From an uncultured Bacteroidales bacterium (GTDB lineage: Bacteria > Bacteroidota > Bacteroidia > Bacteroidales > Paludibacteraceae), in contig CAIQOG010000401.1 in assembly GCA_903873355.1 (NCBI GenBank), forward strand, positions 1 to 7,696: a stretch of 7,696 nucleotides of DNA, in the 5' to 3' direction. How positions within the stretch are numbered: position 1 is the stretch's first letter; every line of letters starts with the position of its first letter. The notes below the pieces were generated by a model. The model saw nothing but the letters and a program-made list of their open reading frames with translations, was not told where the DNA came from and did not search any database. A program made the position numbers and the translations under genes. Shown piece after piece: positions 1-6,270 of the stretch.

Positions 1-170
1 ATTTTAGCCAGTGTGGTTTTGCCTACTCCGGGAGGTCCCCAAAGTATAAACGAAGCCACAAGTCCCGATTCAATCATCTGACGCAGAATGGCTTTTTCGC
101 CCACCAGATGTTTTTGCCCGATATAATCATCAAGAGTTTGTGGGCGAAGGCGTTCGGCTAATGGTTGCAT
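1..170 (-). CDS. rarA: Replication-associated recombination protein A (RarA/MgsA), N-terminal 56 codons, cut by the window edge
   Basis: The minus-strand frame starts at ATG 170-168 and runs off the left edge, giving 56 residues plus two bases. The start reads [19 protein letters not shown] and is followed by a Walker A motif, GPPGVGKT, at residues 45-52, preceded by FILW. This order (PLAxRxRPxTLDxxxGQxHLxG, then the ILWGPPGxGKTTLA P-loop) is characteristic of the RarA/MgsA/WRNIP1 family of AAA+ ATPases, which are known to act in the cytoplasm at stalled or gapped replication forks. RuvB opens in a similar way (RPxxLxxYIGQ), but the PLAERLRP start and the ILWGPPG context fit RarA better. Walker B, sensor residues and the C-terminal tetramerisation domain lie outside the window. 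The ATG is supported by a Bacteroidota-type promoter about 24 bases upstream. No Shine-Dalgarno sequence is visible. Confidence 0.9.
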   Translation of the reverse strand, partial: MQPLAERLRPQTLDDYIGQKHLVGEKAILRQMIESGLVASFILWGPPGVGKTTLAK

Positions 171-193
171 GTGATTTGTTTATTATTGAAGGA

Positions 194-223
194 CAAATGT
201 ATAATTTTTAAAGCACTTATCAA
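194..223 (-). promoter_or_regulatory. Bacteroidota-type promoter for rarA
   Basis: On the minus strand, TTG (223-221) is followed after 19 bases by TACATTTG (201-194), which matches the TAnnTTTG -7 box. Both boxes and the spacing agree with the known Bacteroidota sigma-ABfr consensus. Transcription would start near 190, leaving a leader of about 20 bases before rarA. Confidence 0.5.
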
Positions 224-233
224 TATCGAAAAT

Positions 234-268
234 AAAAAATCCCGAAATTTTTCTTTTCGGGATTTTTT
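234..268 (-). terminator. Strong hairpin terminator, probably bidirectional
   Basis: Bases 234-247 (six A, then TCCCGAAA) pair perfectly with 255-268 to give a 14-bp stem around a 7-base loop (248-254). On the minus strand the stem ends in a T-run and lies 18 bases beyond the stop of the membrane protein gene, as expected for a Rho-independent terminator. The flanking A and T runs make it symmetric, so it could also stop plus-strand transcripts. It separates the upstream gene from rarA. Confidence 0.85.
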
Positions 269-286
269 CAAGTTTAAAAGGATTGA

Positions 287-949
287 TTAATCTTCTGACT
301 TATCTGTTTTTATTTGTTTCTGATTCTTTATTGCTGCTTTTTCTGCAGCACCTTTCGGATTATATTTCGATGGTTTTTTCTTGCGGCGCACATAAGTTCC
401 CGGCAATATTACATCCAACAGATGTTTTCCAAGCAAACCAAGACGAACTGCTAAGCCAAGTGAAATCAGACCTAAAACAATTGTGTACCAATAATACACG
501 TTCGGTGTGAAAATTACAAGTTGAATTGTAGATGTTATCAGTATCAAAACACTATAAACAATCTTTGAAATAAGCATTGGGGTTCTCAGTGTTTTGAAAC
601 GGGTTATACCGTCAATTATTCCCGAAACTGTTGATGCAACCAACGAAACAGGTAATGCCCAAATTGAAAATGTAATCACTGAATGTACTAATACTTCCTG
701 AAAATCAGGGAATAAAAAATGGAAAATTATTAACATTGGTCCTAACGCCACAAAAGTTTGTGAAAGATGAATGGCGATTGGGTGAATATCTAATCCTAAA
801 ATAAATAATCGGTTGGCTGAAACACGTTCACGATATGGTTCGAATACAGTATGTGGCAATCCACAAGCAGGACAAACACCTTCGCCCAAATCACTCGCTT
901 TCATAACATAACCGCAAGGACGGCATCTTACTAATTCTTCATCTATCAT
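287..949 (-). CDS. Membrane protein with N-terminal rubrerythrin-type rubredoxin-like ribbon and DUF2231-like four-helix domain
   Basis: The 220-residue product has no certain assigned function. Seen in the sequence: residues 9-39 hold a CRPCGYV...CPACGLP...FEPY ribbon with cysteines 9, 12, 26 and 29. This matches the short rubredoxin-like domain at the C-terminus of rubrerythrins (CxxCGYV, about a dozen residues, CPxCxxPxxxFE), which binds one Fe, or Zn in ribbon relatives. Four hydrophobic segments follow, at about 64-82, 88-112, 125-147 and 151-172, then a Lys-rich soluble tail (188-220). The IHPIAIHLSQ stretch (55-64) resembles the DUF2231 family start, and His56, His61, His77 and His89 lie in or near the first two helices. 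I infer a membrane-anchored metal-ribbon or electron-transfer protein; a purely structural zinc ribbon is equally possible. The gene follows nth by 65 bases but has its own promoter at 983-1013, and a terminator follows its stop. Confidence 0.75.
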   Translation of the reverse strand: MIDEELVRCRPCGYVMKASDLGEGVCPACGLPHTVFEPYRERVSANRLFILGLDIHPIAIHLSQTFVALGPMLIIFHFLFPDFQEVLVHSVITFSIWALPVSLVASTVSGIIDGITRFKTLRTPMLISKIVYSVLILITSTIQLVIFTPNVYYWYTIVLGLISLGLAVRLGLLGKHLLDVILPGTYVRRKKKPSKYNPKGAAEKAAIKNQKQIKTDKSED

Positions 950-982
950 TTTTGTATTATTTAATTATTTGTAATCAGTCCA

Positions 983-1013
983 CAAAGATAGCAACTTAAT
1001 AAAAACTGACAAA
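983..1013 (-). promoter_or_regulatory. Bacteroidota-type promoter for the rubredoxin-like membrane protein gene
   Basis: On the minus strand, TTTG (1013-1010) is followed after 19 bases by TATCTTTG (990-983), a full match to TTTG-N19-TAnnTTTG. The -33 box sits directly behind the nth stop codon, and the expected start site near 979 leaves a leader of about 30 bases. The gene can therefore be transcribed independently of nth, although read-through from nth is also possible because no terminator separates them. Confidence 0.5.
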
Positions 1014-1014
1014 A

Positions 1015-1662
1015 TTAATGTTTATTGAAATTATTCTGATAATACCGACACCATTCAGTCAAACCACAGCTTTCACATTTAGGTTTTCTTGCCTGACAGA
1101 TATATCTGCCATGCAGAATCAACCAGTGATGTGCAATTGGTACAAGATTATCAGGTATATATTTAATAAGTTCTAACTCGGATTGTAATGGGTTTTTAGA
1201 ATTTGTGGTCAGGCCTATACGTTCAGAAACCCGAAACACATGAGTATCAACAGCCATTGCAGGCTGATTGAAAACAACTGAAGCAATAACATTCGCGGTC
1301 TTACGTCCCACACCCGGCAAGGTTTGAAGTTTATCTATATCGTCAGGTACAATTCCGCCAAAATCGGAGACCAGTTTTTGCGCCATACCTACCAAATGTT
1401 TCGCTTTATTATTAGGATATGAAACTGATCGAATGTACTCAAAAATCACTTCTGGACTTGTTTCCGCCATCACTTCAGCAGTTGGAAAATCGGCAAGTAA
1501 CGGTGGCGTAATCATATTCACACGCTTGTCGGTGCATTGAGCCGATAAAATTACTGCGACAAGTAATCCGAATGCACTTTCGTAATGAAGTTCGGTTTCA
1601 GCTATCGGCACATTTCGGGTAAACCAGTCAATTACATGATTGTATCGTTGTTTGGTTGTCAT
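1015..1662 (-). CDS. nth: Endonuclease III (DNA glycosylase/AP lyase)
   Basis: The 215-residue product is the base-excision repair enzyme that removes oxidised pyrimidines and cleaves the abasic site by beta-elimination. Its length is close to E. coli Nth (211). Seen here: the early helix ESAFGLLVAVILSAQCTD (28-45), typical of the family; the helix-hairpin-helix LPGVGRKTANVI (115-126) with catalytic Lys121; and VDTHV (138-142) with catalytic Asp139. A C-terminal 4Fe-4S loop has cysteines 189, 196, 199 and 205 in C-x6-C-x2-C-x5-C spacing. All key residues are present, so the enzyme should be active. MutY is excluded by the catalytic Lys and the short length. The start at 1662 fits the family N-terminus and lies just downstream of a TAATTTTG box. 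The gene is divergent from ftsK. Confidence 0.97.
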   Translation of the reverse strand: MTTKQRYNHVIDWFTRNVPIAETELHYESAFGLLVAVILSAQCTDKRVNMITPPLLADFPTAEVMAETSPEVIFEYIRSVSYPNNKAKHLVGMAQKLVSDFGGIVPDDIDKLQTLPGVGRKTANVIASVVFNQPAMAVDTHVFRVSERIGLTTNSKNPLQSELELIKYIPDNLVPIAHHWLILHGRYICQARKPKCESCGLTEWCRYYQNNFNKH

Positions 1663-1678
1663 TGTTTTTGATTTTGTG

Positions 1679-1686
1679 CAAAATTA
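1679..1686 (-). promoter_or_regulatory. Candidate -7 box for nth
   Basis: The minus-strand octamer TAATTTTG (1686-1679) matches TAnnTTTG. No TTG is found 17-23 bases upstream, so only half of the promoter is supported. The predicted start near 1675 would give a leader of only about 10-15 bases. Confidence 0.3.
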
Positions 1687-1701
1687 TATCAAAAGATGTA
1701 A

Positions 1702-1728
1702 TTTGGGCGTTCCTTTTTATTATTTTTG
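1702..1728 (+). promoter_or_regulatory. Candidate promoter for the ftsK operon
   Basis: TATTTTTG (1721-1728) matches the Bacteroidota TAnnTTTG box, with TTTG at 1702-1705 upstream. The 15-base spacing is shorter than the usual 17-23, so this is a weak call. A start near 1732-1735 would leave a leader of roughly 85 bases that includes the heptamer repeats at 1779-1813. Confidence 0.3.
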
Positions 1729-1778
1729 CAAATCAAACAACGAATTGCTTAAAAAGTTTGATTCGCATCTCTTAATTT

Positions 1779-1813
1779 ATTATGAATTGTGAATTAAAAA
1801 TTAATAATTAATG
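1779..1813 (+). repeat. Five tandem degenerate heptamers in the ftsK leader
   Basis: The sequence divides without gaps into ATTATGA, ATTGTGA, ATTAAAA, ATTAATA and ATTAATG. Each unit starts with ATT and differs in the last four bases. The block ends four bases before the ftsK ATG. Short AT-rich heptamer arrays of this style occur between genes in Bacteroidota and some other phyla. Any role in transcription or translation start is inference only. Confidence 0.5.
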
Positions 1814-1817
1814 ATAC

Positions 1818-4298
1818 ATGGCACCAAAAAAACCTATAAAAACTATTCAAAAACCCGAACCTCGTCAGGAATCAAAACAGAAAACGGAACGAAAATCGAC
1901 AGAGAAATCTGATTCGACCGGTTTTTGGAAAAGAACAAAATACATCCTGACCGATGAACGAACTCGATTTGTTGTTGGTATAATTATACTTATCAGTACA
2001 ATCTATTTATTTGTTTCATTTATTTCCTATTTCTTTACAGGCACAGCCGATTTTAGCAAGATTGAATCATCAACTGTTATCGACAAAGCACCCCGTACCG
2101 ATATTCATAACTGGTCGTCAATTATCGGAGCTTATCTGGCTGAAAAGTTTATTAATCAATGGTTTGGAATCTCATCATTCTTCATTGTTATTTATGCTTT
2201 TATTTTAGGACTTCGTTTTATGAAAGTTCGTGCTGCTTCCCTTTGGAAATCGTTTTTCCATTGTAGTTTCCTGTTAATATGGCTTTCGGTATTTTTGGGA
2301 TATATTCTATATGTATATTCAGCAATAACTTCAGCGAATAAAGATGTCTTTTTCTTTTCTATTGCAGGACAACATGGCGAAGGAGCTAATGAATGGTTAA
2401 TTTCTTTTGTGGGACTACCAGGCACTTTCCTGATTTTAATCGGTACTTTCCTGATTTACTCTGTTATTGCAATAAAGGCAACAATACCTTTTTTCAAACG
2501 TCTGTTTTCTAAAAATGAAAAGACTGAAAATCTTCCTTTCGAACAAATAGAGTTTGAAGAAGACGAACAATCGGTTGCTGTAGGCACTGAGATTATCCCT
2601 GAAGACTGGATAAGCAAAGGAAATGACGAAGAAGATGAATTAATCATCGAAACATCTCCCATGAATGACGTTCCATTTGAAATTGAACAACCTGAAGAAC
2701 CTGAAGAAAGTAAAGCTATTGACCAGATTGAGCTAGAAATTACTGAAACTGAAACAGATGATCCCAATTACAATCTTGCAAAATTGGGCAAATACGATCC
2801 GACACTTGATTTATCACGTTACAATCCTCCTACCCTTGACTTGTTGAAAGTGTACGGAACTGACAACGAAACACAGATTGACATGGTAGAACAAAATGCG
2901 AATAAAAATCGTATTATCAGCACCTTGCAAAACTATGGAATAGAAATTGAAACCATAAAAGCTACAGTTGGTCCTACTATTACGCTTTACGAAATAGTTC
3001 CAAAAGCCGGTGTGCGAATTTCCAAAATCAGAAACCTGGAATATGATATCATGCTCAGTCTGGCTGCTACCGGTATACGTATCATTGCACCAATTCCGGG
3101 CAAAGGAACTATAGGTATTGAAGTTCCAAACAGCGATCCACAAGTCGTTTCAATGCATTCTATCATTGCTTCCAAAAAATTCCAGGAGTCAAAATTTGAA
3201 CTTCCTGTTGCTTTTGGTCGAACTATTACCAATGATATTTTCATGATGGATCTCACCAAAATGCCACACTTATTGGTTGCAGGTGCTACCGGACAAGGAA
3301 AATCGGTTGGGTTAAATGCCATAATCACGTCATTATTATATAAAAAACATCCATCGCAATTAAAATTGGTATTGGTTGACCCTAAAAAAGTAGAATTCAA
3401 TATTTATGGGGATATTGAAAAACATTTTCTGGCAAAACTGCCCGATGGTGAAGATGCCATTATAACTGATGTCAGCAAAGTAGTGGAAACATTAAATTCT
3501 CTTTGCAAAGAAATGGACGACCGTTACGATTTGCTGAAAAAAGCACATGTCCGCAACGTAAAAGAATACAACGAAAAATTCACTATCCGACATCTAAATC
3601 CGGAAAAAGGTCATCGGTTTTTACCATATATAGTTGTTATTGTTGACGAATTTGGTGATTTAATAATGACTGCAGGAAAAGAAGTGGAAATGCCGATTGC
3701 CCGTATTGCACAGCTGGCACGTGCAGTTGGTATTCACATGATTATTGCCACTCAACGACCTTCAGTAAACATAATTACCGGAGTTATAAAGGCTAACTTC
3801 CCGGCGCGAGTAGCATTTAAAGTTTCATCGATGATTGACTCCCGTACGATTCTTGATTCACCGGGAGCAAATCAATTGGTTGGGCGGGGTGACATGCTTT
3901 TCTCACAGGGTAACGATTTAATACGTGTTCAGTGTGCGTTTGTCGACACACCCGAAGTTGAAAGTATTGTGAACCACATCAAACAGCAACAAGCCTATCC
4001 AACTGCGTTTTATCTTCCGGAATATGTACGTGGAGATGGTGAAGGAATTGATGCCGGTTCAGTGGATATGAGCAAACGTGATCCGCTTTTTGAAGAAGCT
4101 GCACGGGTTATTGTTGCAAATCAACAAGGGTCAACATCACTCATTCAGCGCAAATTCTCAATTGGGTACAACCGTGCCGGTCGAATTGTCGATCAACTCG
4201 AAGTGGCAGGCATTATCGGACCTTTTGAAGGCAGCAAAGCCCGTCAGGTACTGGTTATGGACGACTATCATCTTGAACAGATACTGAAACACCTATAA
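1818..4298 (+). CDS. ftsK: DNA translocase FtsK/SpoIIIE
   Basis: The 826-residue product is the septum-anchored motor that pumps chromosome ends apart and, in the known systems, activates Xer recombination at dif. Domains in order: a Lys/Glu-rich cytoplasmic start (1-50); four membrane segments at about 51-73, 112-132, 145-168 and 199-220; an acidic linker (231-320) rich in Glu and Asp; an FtsK alpha region (about 340-455); and a RecA-like motor with Walker A GATGQGKS (489-496) and Walker B IVVIVDE (Asp610, Glu611). It ends in a winged-helix gamma domain (755-826) containing RKFSIGYNRAGRIVDQLE, the DNA-orienting part. The short linker makes it closer in size to SpoIIIE (just under 800) than to E. 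coli FtsK (1329), as usual in this phylum. All motor motifs are intact. The ATG at 1818 opens the lysine-rich start normal for the family. It is the first gene of a probable ftsK-lolA-trxB operon. Confidence 0.97.
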   Translation: MAPKKPIKTIQKPEPRQESKQKTERKSTEKSDSTGFWKRTKYILTDERTRFVVGIIILISTIYLFVSFISYFFTGTADFSKIESSTVIDKAPRTDIHNWSSIIGAYLAEKFINQWFGISSFFIVIYAFILGLRFMKVRAASLWKSFFHCSFLLIWLSVFLGYILYVYSAITSANKDVFFFSIAGQHGEGANEWLISFVGLPGTFLILIGTFLIYSVIAIKATIPFFKRLFSKNEKTENLPFEQIEFEEDEQSVAVGTEIIPEDWISKGNDEEDELIIETSPMNDVPFEIEQPEEPEESKAIDQIELEITETETDDPNYNLAKLGKYDPTLDLSRYNPPTLDLLKVYGTDNETQIDMVEQNANKNRIISTLQNYGIEIETIKATVGPTITLYEIVPKAGVRISKIRNLEYDIMLSLAATGIRIIAPIPGKGTIGIEVPNSDPQVVSMHSIIASKKFQESKFELPVAFGRTITNDIFMMDLTKMPHLLVAGATGQGKSVGLNAIITSLLYKKHPSQLKLVLVDPKKVEFNIYGDIEKHFLAKLPDGEDAIITDVSKVVETLNSLCKEMDDRYDLLKKAHVRNVKEYNEKFTIRHLNPEKGHRFLPYIVVIVDEFGDLIMTAGKEVEMPIARIAQLARAVGIHMIIATQRPSVNIITGVIKANFPARVAFKVSSMIDSRTILDSPGANQLVGRGDMLFSQGNDLIRVQCAFVDTPEVESIVNHIKQQQAYPTAFYLPEYVRGDGEGIDAGSVDMSKRDPLFEEAARVIVANQQGSTSLIQRKFSIGYNRAGRIVDQLEVAGIIGPFEGSKARQVLVMDDYHLEQILKHL

Positions 4299-4315
4299 TT
4301 AATATCTCAAAAATC

Positions 4316-4954
4316 ATGACTAAAAAACTTGGATTTTTTTTCCTTATACTTTTATTTTTTCAATTTACATCAGGTCAAAATCAACCAAAAGCAGATCAAA
4401 TCCTTTCGGATTTACTGAATTCAATCAAGACATCTGCAATAAAAACCAGTTTTAAACTGATAATTACTGAAAAAGACAATCCGCATCCTCAATCAACTGA
4501 AGGTGTTTTTACACTCAAAGGCAACAAATTTTTCCTTGAAATGGATGCCATGAAAGTTTGGTTTGATGGTAAAACACAATGGTCGTATGTACATCAGAAT
4601 AATGAAGTTTCCATTACCGAACCTTCTGAAAAAGAACTAACTGGAACGAATCCTATGGCAATTCTTTCGGGCTTTAAATCAAAATGTATCATTCGTTTTT
4701 CAACGAAGATTAAATCCGAACAAAATCATTGTATCGAGTTGATTCCAAAAGTAAAAAACAATGAATTCACTAAAATTGAAGTACAGATGAACAAAACAAC
4801 CGGGAATCTGTTTTCAATTCGAATTGAATCAAAAAAAGGCAATACTACAAGTCTTATCCTGACTAATTTTCAGAAAGGTATTGTGGTGCCTGAAAACCTA
4901 TTCACTTTCAATCAAAACAAATACAAAGGCATATCAATCAATGATTTAAGATAA
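4316..4954 (+). CDS. lolA: LolA-like periplasmic outer-membrane lipoprotein carrier
   Basis: The 212-residue product starts with a clear signal peptide: Lys3-Lys4, a Phe/Leu-rich core (6-17), and likely cleavage near Gly20-Gln21 (FTSG/QN). There is no lipobox cysteine, so the mature protein should be soluble in the periplasm. The mature part shows the LolA/LolB-like pattern: an amphipathic start with DQILSDLLNSIK (27-38), a GVFTLKGNKFFLEM strand pair (63-76), then VWFDGKTQWSYV (81-92), ITEPSEKEL (100-108) and NPMAIL (112-117). Members of this family carry lipoproteins from the inner to the outer membrane, and Bacteroidota versions are divergent from E. coli LolA. The gene starts 17 bases after ftsK and ends 20 bases before trxB, so co-transcription is likely. 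A run of eight T (4334-4341) within the signal-peptide codons is a possible slippage site. Confidence 0.85.
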   Translation: MTKKLGFFFLILLFFQFTSGQNQPKADQILSDLLNSIKTSAIKTSFKLIITEKDNPHPQSTEGVFTLKGNKFFLEMDAMKVWFDGKTQWSYVHQNNEVSITEPSEKELTGTNPMAILSGFKSKCIIRFSTKIKSEQNHCIELIPKVKNNEFTKIEVQMNKTTGNLFSIRIESKKGNTTSLILTNFQKGIVVPENLFTFNQNKYKGISINDLR

Positions 4955-4974
4955 CCAAACTCAAACTACATAAA

Positions 4975-5916
4975 ATGAACGAAAAAGTACGATGCCTCAT
5001 AATAGGCTCTGGTCCGGCCGGTTATACTGCTGCCATTTATGCTTCACGAGCAAATTTATCTCCGGTTTTATATGAAGGCATGCAGCCCGGAGGACAGTTA
5101 ACAACAACAAATGATGTGGAAAATTTCCCTGGTTATCCCGAAGGAATTACCGGTACAGAGTTAATGGAAGATTTGAAAAAGCAAGCAGAGCATTTTGGAG
5201 CAGATATTCGTTTTGGTGTTGCTACATCTACTGATTTGTCTGTAATGCCATATAAGGTTACTATTGATGGAGAAAAAACTATTGAAGCTGACACCATAAT
5301 TATTTCAACTGGTGCAACTGCTAAATATCTTGGATTGCCAGATGAACAAAAATATGCCGGTTCAGGTGTTTCGGCCTGTGCAACCTGCGATGGTTTCTTT
5401 TATCGAAAATTAACCGTTGCAGTTGTTGGTGGTGGTGATACAGCTTGCGAAGAAGCAATTTATTTATCGGGATTAGCTAGTAAAGTGTATTTAATAGTAA
5501 GAAAAAATTATTTACGTGCTTCCAAAATTATGCAGGAACGAGTATTATCAAATCCTAAAATCGAAGTGCTTTTTGAACACGAAACCCTCGGATTAACGGG
5601 TGTTGGAGTTGTTCAGGGAGCTGATTTAGTAAAACACCGTGGTCTGTCAGATGAAACGAAAATTCATATTGAAATCGATGGTTTCTTTTTGGCAATTGGT
5701 CACAAACCAAATTCCGATATTTTTAAACCATGGATTGAAACTGACGAAGTTGGATATATAAAAACGTTACCCGGAACTCCAAAAACCAATATTACAGGCA
5801 TTTTTGCAGCAGGCGATGTAGCTGATCCACATTATCGCCAGGCTATAACTGCTGCAGGTAGTGGTTGTCAGGCTGCAATAGAAGCAGAGAGATATTTGTC
5901 TGAGATTAACGTTTAA
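4975..5916 (+). CDS. trxB: Thioredoxin reductase (NADPH, FAD flavoprotein)
   Basis: The 313-residue product is a normal-length low-molecular-weight thioredoxin reductase, which passes electrons from NADPH through FAD and a redox disulfide to thioredoxin in the cytoplasm. Seen here: the FAD-binding GSGPAGYTAA (11-20), the GGQLTTTNDVENFPG stretch (39-53), the redox-active CATC pair (Cys135, Cys138) followed by DG, the NADPH-binding VGGGDTACEEA (151-161), and the C-terminal FAD site FAAGDV (277-282) with the following RQAITAAGSGCQAA (288-301). The loop that reads the 2'-phosphate of NADPH is VRKNYLR (175-181) instead of the E. coli-like HRRxxxR. It keeps basic residues at Arg176, Lys177 and Arg181, so NADPH remains the likely donor. 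The start is preceded by A-rich sequence (CTACATAAA) and lies 20 bases after lolA, as last gene of the operon. Confidence 0.97.
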   Translation: MNEKVRCLIIGSGPAGYTAAIYASRANLSPVLYEGMQPGGQLTTTNDVENFPGYPEGITGTELMEDLKKQAEHFGADIRFGVATSTDLSVMPYKVTIDGEKTIEADTIIISTGATAKYLGLPDEQKYAGSGVSACATCDGFFYRKLTVAVVGGGDTACEEAIYLSGLASKVYLIVRKNYLRASKIMQERVLSNPKIEVLFEHETLGLTGVGVVQGADLVKHRGLSDETKIHIEIDGFFLAIGHKPNSDIFKPWIETDEVGYIKTLPGTPKTNITGIFAAGDVADPHYRQAITAAGSGCQAAIEAERYLSEINV

Positions 5917-5937
5917 TATTTGTTATTTTATGTAGCA

Positions 5938-5970
5938 ATTATTACATTTAATTGTAGTAATATATTTTTT
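5938..5970 (+). terminator. Weak AT-rich terminator of the ftsK-lolA-trxB operon
   Basis: ATTATTACA (5938-5946) can pair with TGTAGTAAT (5953-5961) over 9 bp including one G-U pair, around a 6-base loop, and is followed after ATA by six T (5965-5970). It begins 21 bases after the trxB stop. The stem is low in GC, so termination may be inefficient. Confidence 0.45.
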
Positions 5971-6147
5971 GTAAGTCAATGATAATTTATACTTTACGTC
6001 AATAATTGTCTATATTTTAGCAAACACAATATTTAACCTTATTTCACAATACCCATTAATTCTCTTTCTATTTTTTAATATATACTATATTTTTGACATA
6101 TATTATATATACACCCTCCTTATATTCACATATTTTAACCGTTTTTA

Positions 6148-6179
6148 TTTGACAGTGACTGTCATAACATCTACTTTTG
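6148..6179 (+). promoter_or_regulatory. Strong Bacteroidota-type promoter for the secreted-protein gene
   Basis: TTTG (6148-6151), 20 bases, then TACTTTTG (6172-6179) is a full match to the TTTG-N20-TAnnTTTG pattern. It is the best promoter in the plus strand of the window. The start site would fall at about 6182-6187, giving a leader of about 85 bases before ATG 6271. Confidence 0.6.
6150..6164. promoter_or_regulatory. Perfect 15-base palindrome, candidate operator
   Basis: TGACAGT and ACTGTCA flank a single central G at 6157, making a perfect 7-1-7 inverted repeat. It overlaps the last bases of the -33 box and fills the first half of the promoter spacer. A dimeric regulator bound here would block or contact RNA polymerase. 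The regulator is not identifiable from the window, and no second copy was noticed. Confidence 0.4.
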
Positions 6180-6234
6180 TACAAAGTTGTCCTTATTACA
6201 ATTAATCACAACTTTCTTTGTCAGAACAAAAGTA
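6172..6234. repeat. Nested inverted repeats covering the -7 box and leader
   Basis: The outer arms are TACTTTTGT (6172-6180) and ACAAAAGTA (6226-6234), 9 bp perfect. The inner arms are AAAGTTGT (6183-6190) and ACAACTTT (6208-6215), 8 bp perfect, around a 17-base loop. The left outer arm is the -7 box itself. The internal loop is 2 bases on the left and 10 on the right. The inner pair alone could form a stem at the very 5' end of the mRNA, since the predicted start is at about 6182-6187. The outer pair would act only as DNA, or in a read-through transcript. Confidence 0.45.
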
Positions 6235-6270
6235 CAGATATTTTGTTTTACTATAAAAAATACTACAAAT

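Larger units (their letters stand above)
5917..6270. other. Gene-free AT-rich spacer between trxB and the secreted-protein gene
   Basis: This 354-base stretch has no plausible reading frame, tRNA or rRNA. Its start holds a weak terminator and its last 120 bases hold a promoter, a palindrome and a leader stem (listed separately). Between them, bases 6001-6120 contain only 3 G against 22 C on the plus strand, with the rest A or T. Several TATATA-type runs at 6077-6111 form trivial self-complementary patches. Confidence 0.7.

Noticed and set aside
1..170. RuvB as an alternative identity for the left-edge gene
   Set aside because: Both start with RPxxLDxYIGQ, but PLAERLRP at the start and [14 protein letters not shown] fit RarA.
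283..510. Plus-strand open frame of 75 codons
   Set aside because: It lies antisense inside the well-supported membrane protein gene, starts within its stop region and has no promoter or recognisable domain.
2192..3400. Several minus-strand open frames across ftsK
   Set aside because: They overlap each other and the clearly conserved ftsK frame, and their translations show Ser- or Phe-rich antisense patterns without domains.
6077..6104. Possible AT-only hairpin AATATAT/ATATATT and a TATTTTTG box at 6088-6095
   Set aside because: The arms are simple TA repeats expected by chance here, and no TTG lies at the proper distance upstream of the box.
6097..6120. Minus-strand AGGAGG-like sequence with an ATG 13 bases downstream
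   Set aside because: The frame stops after four codons, and Bacteroidota rarely rely on such ribosome sites, so it does not mark a gene.
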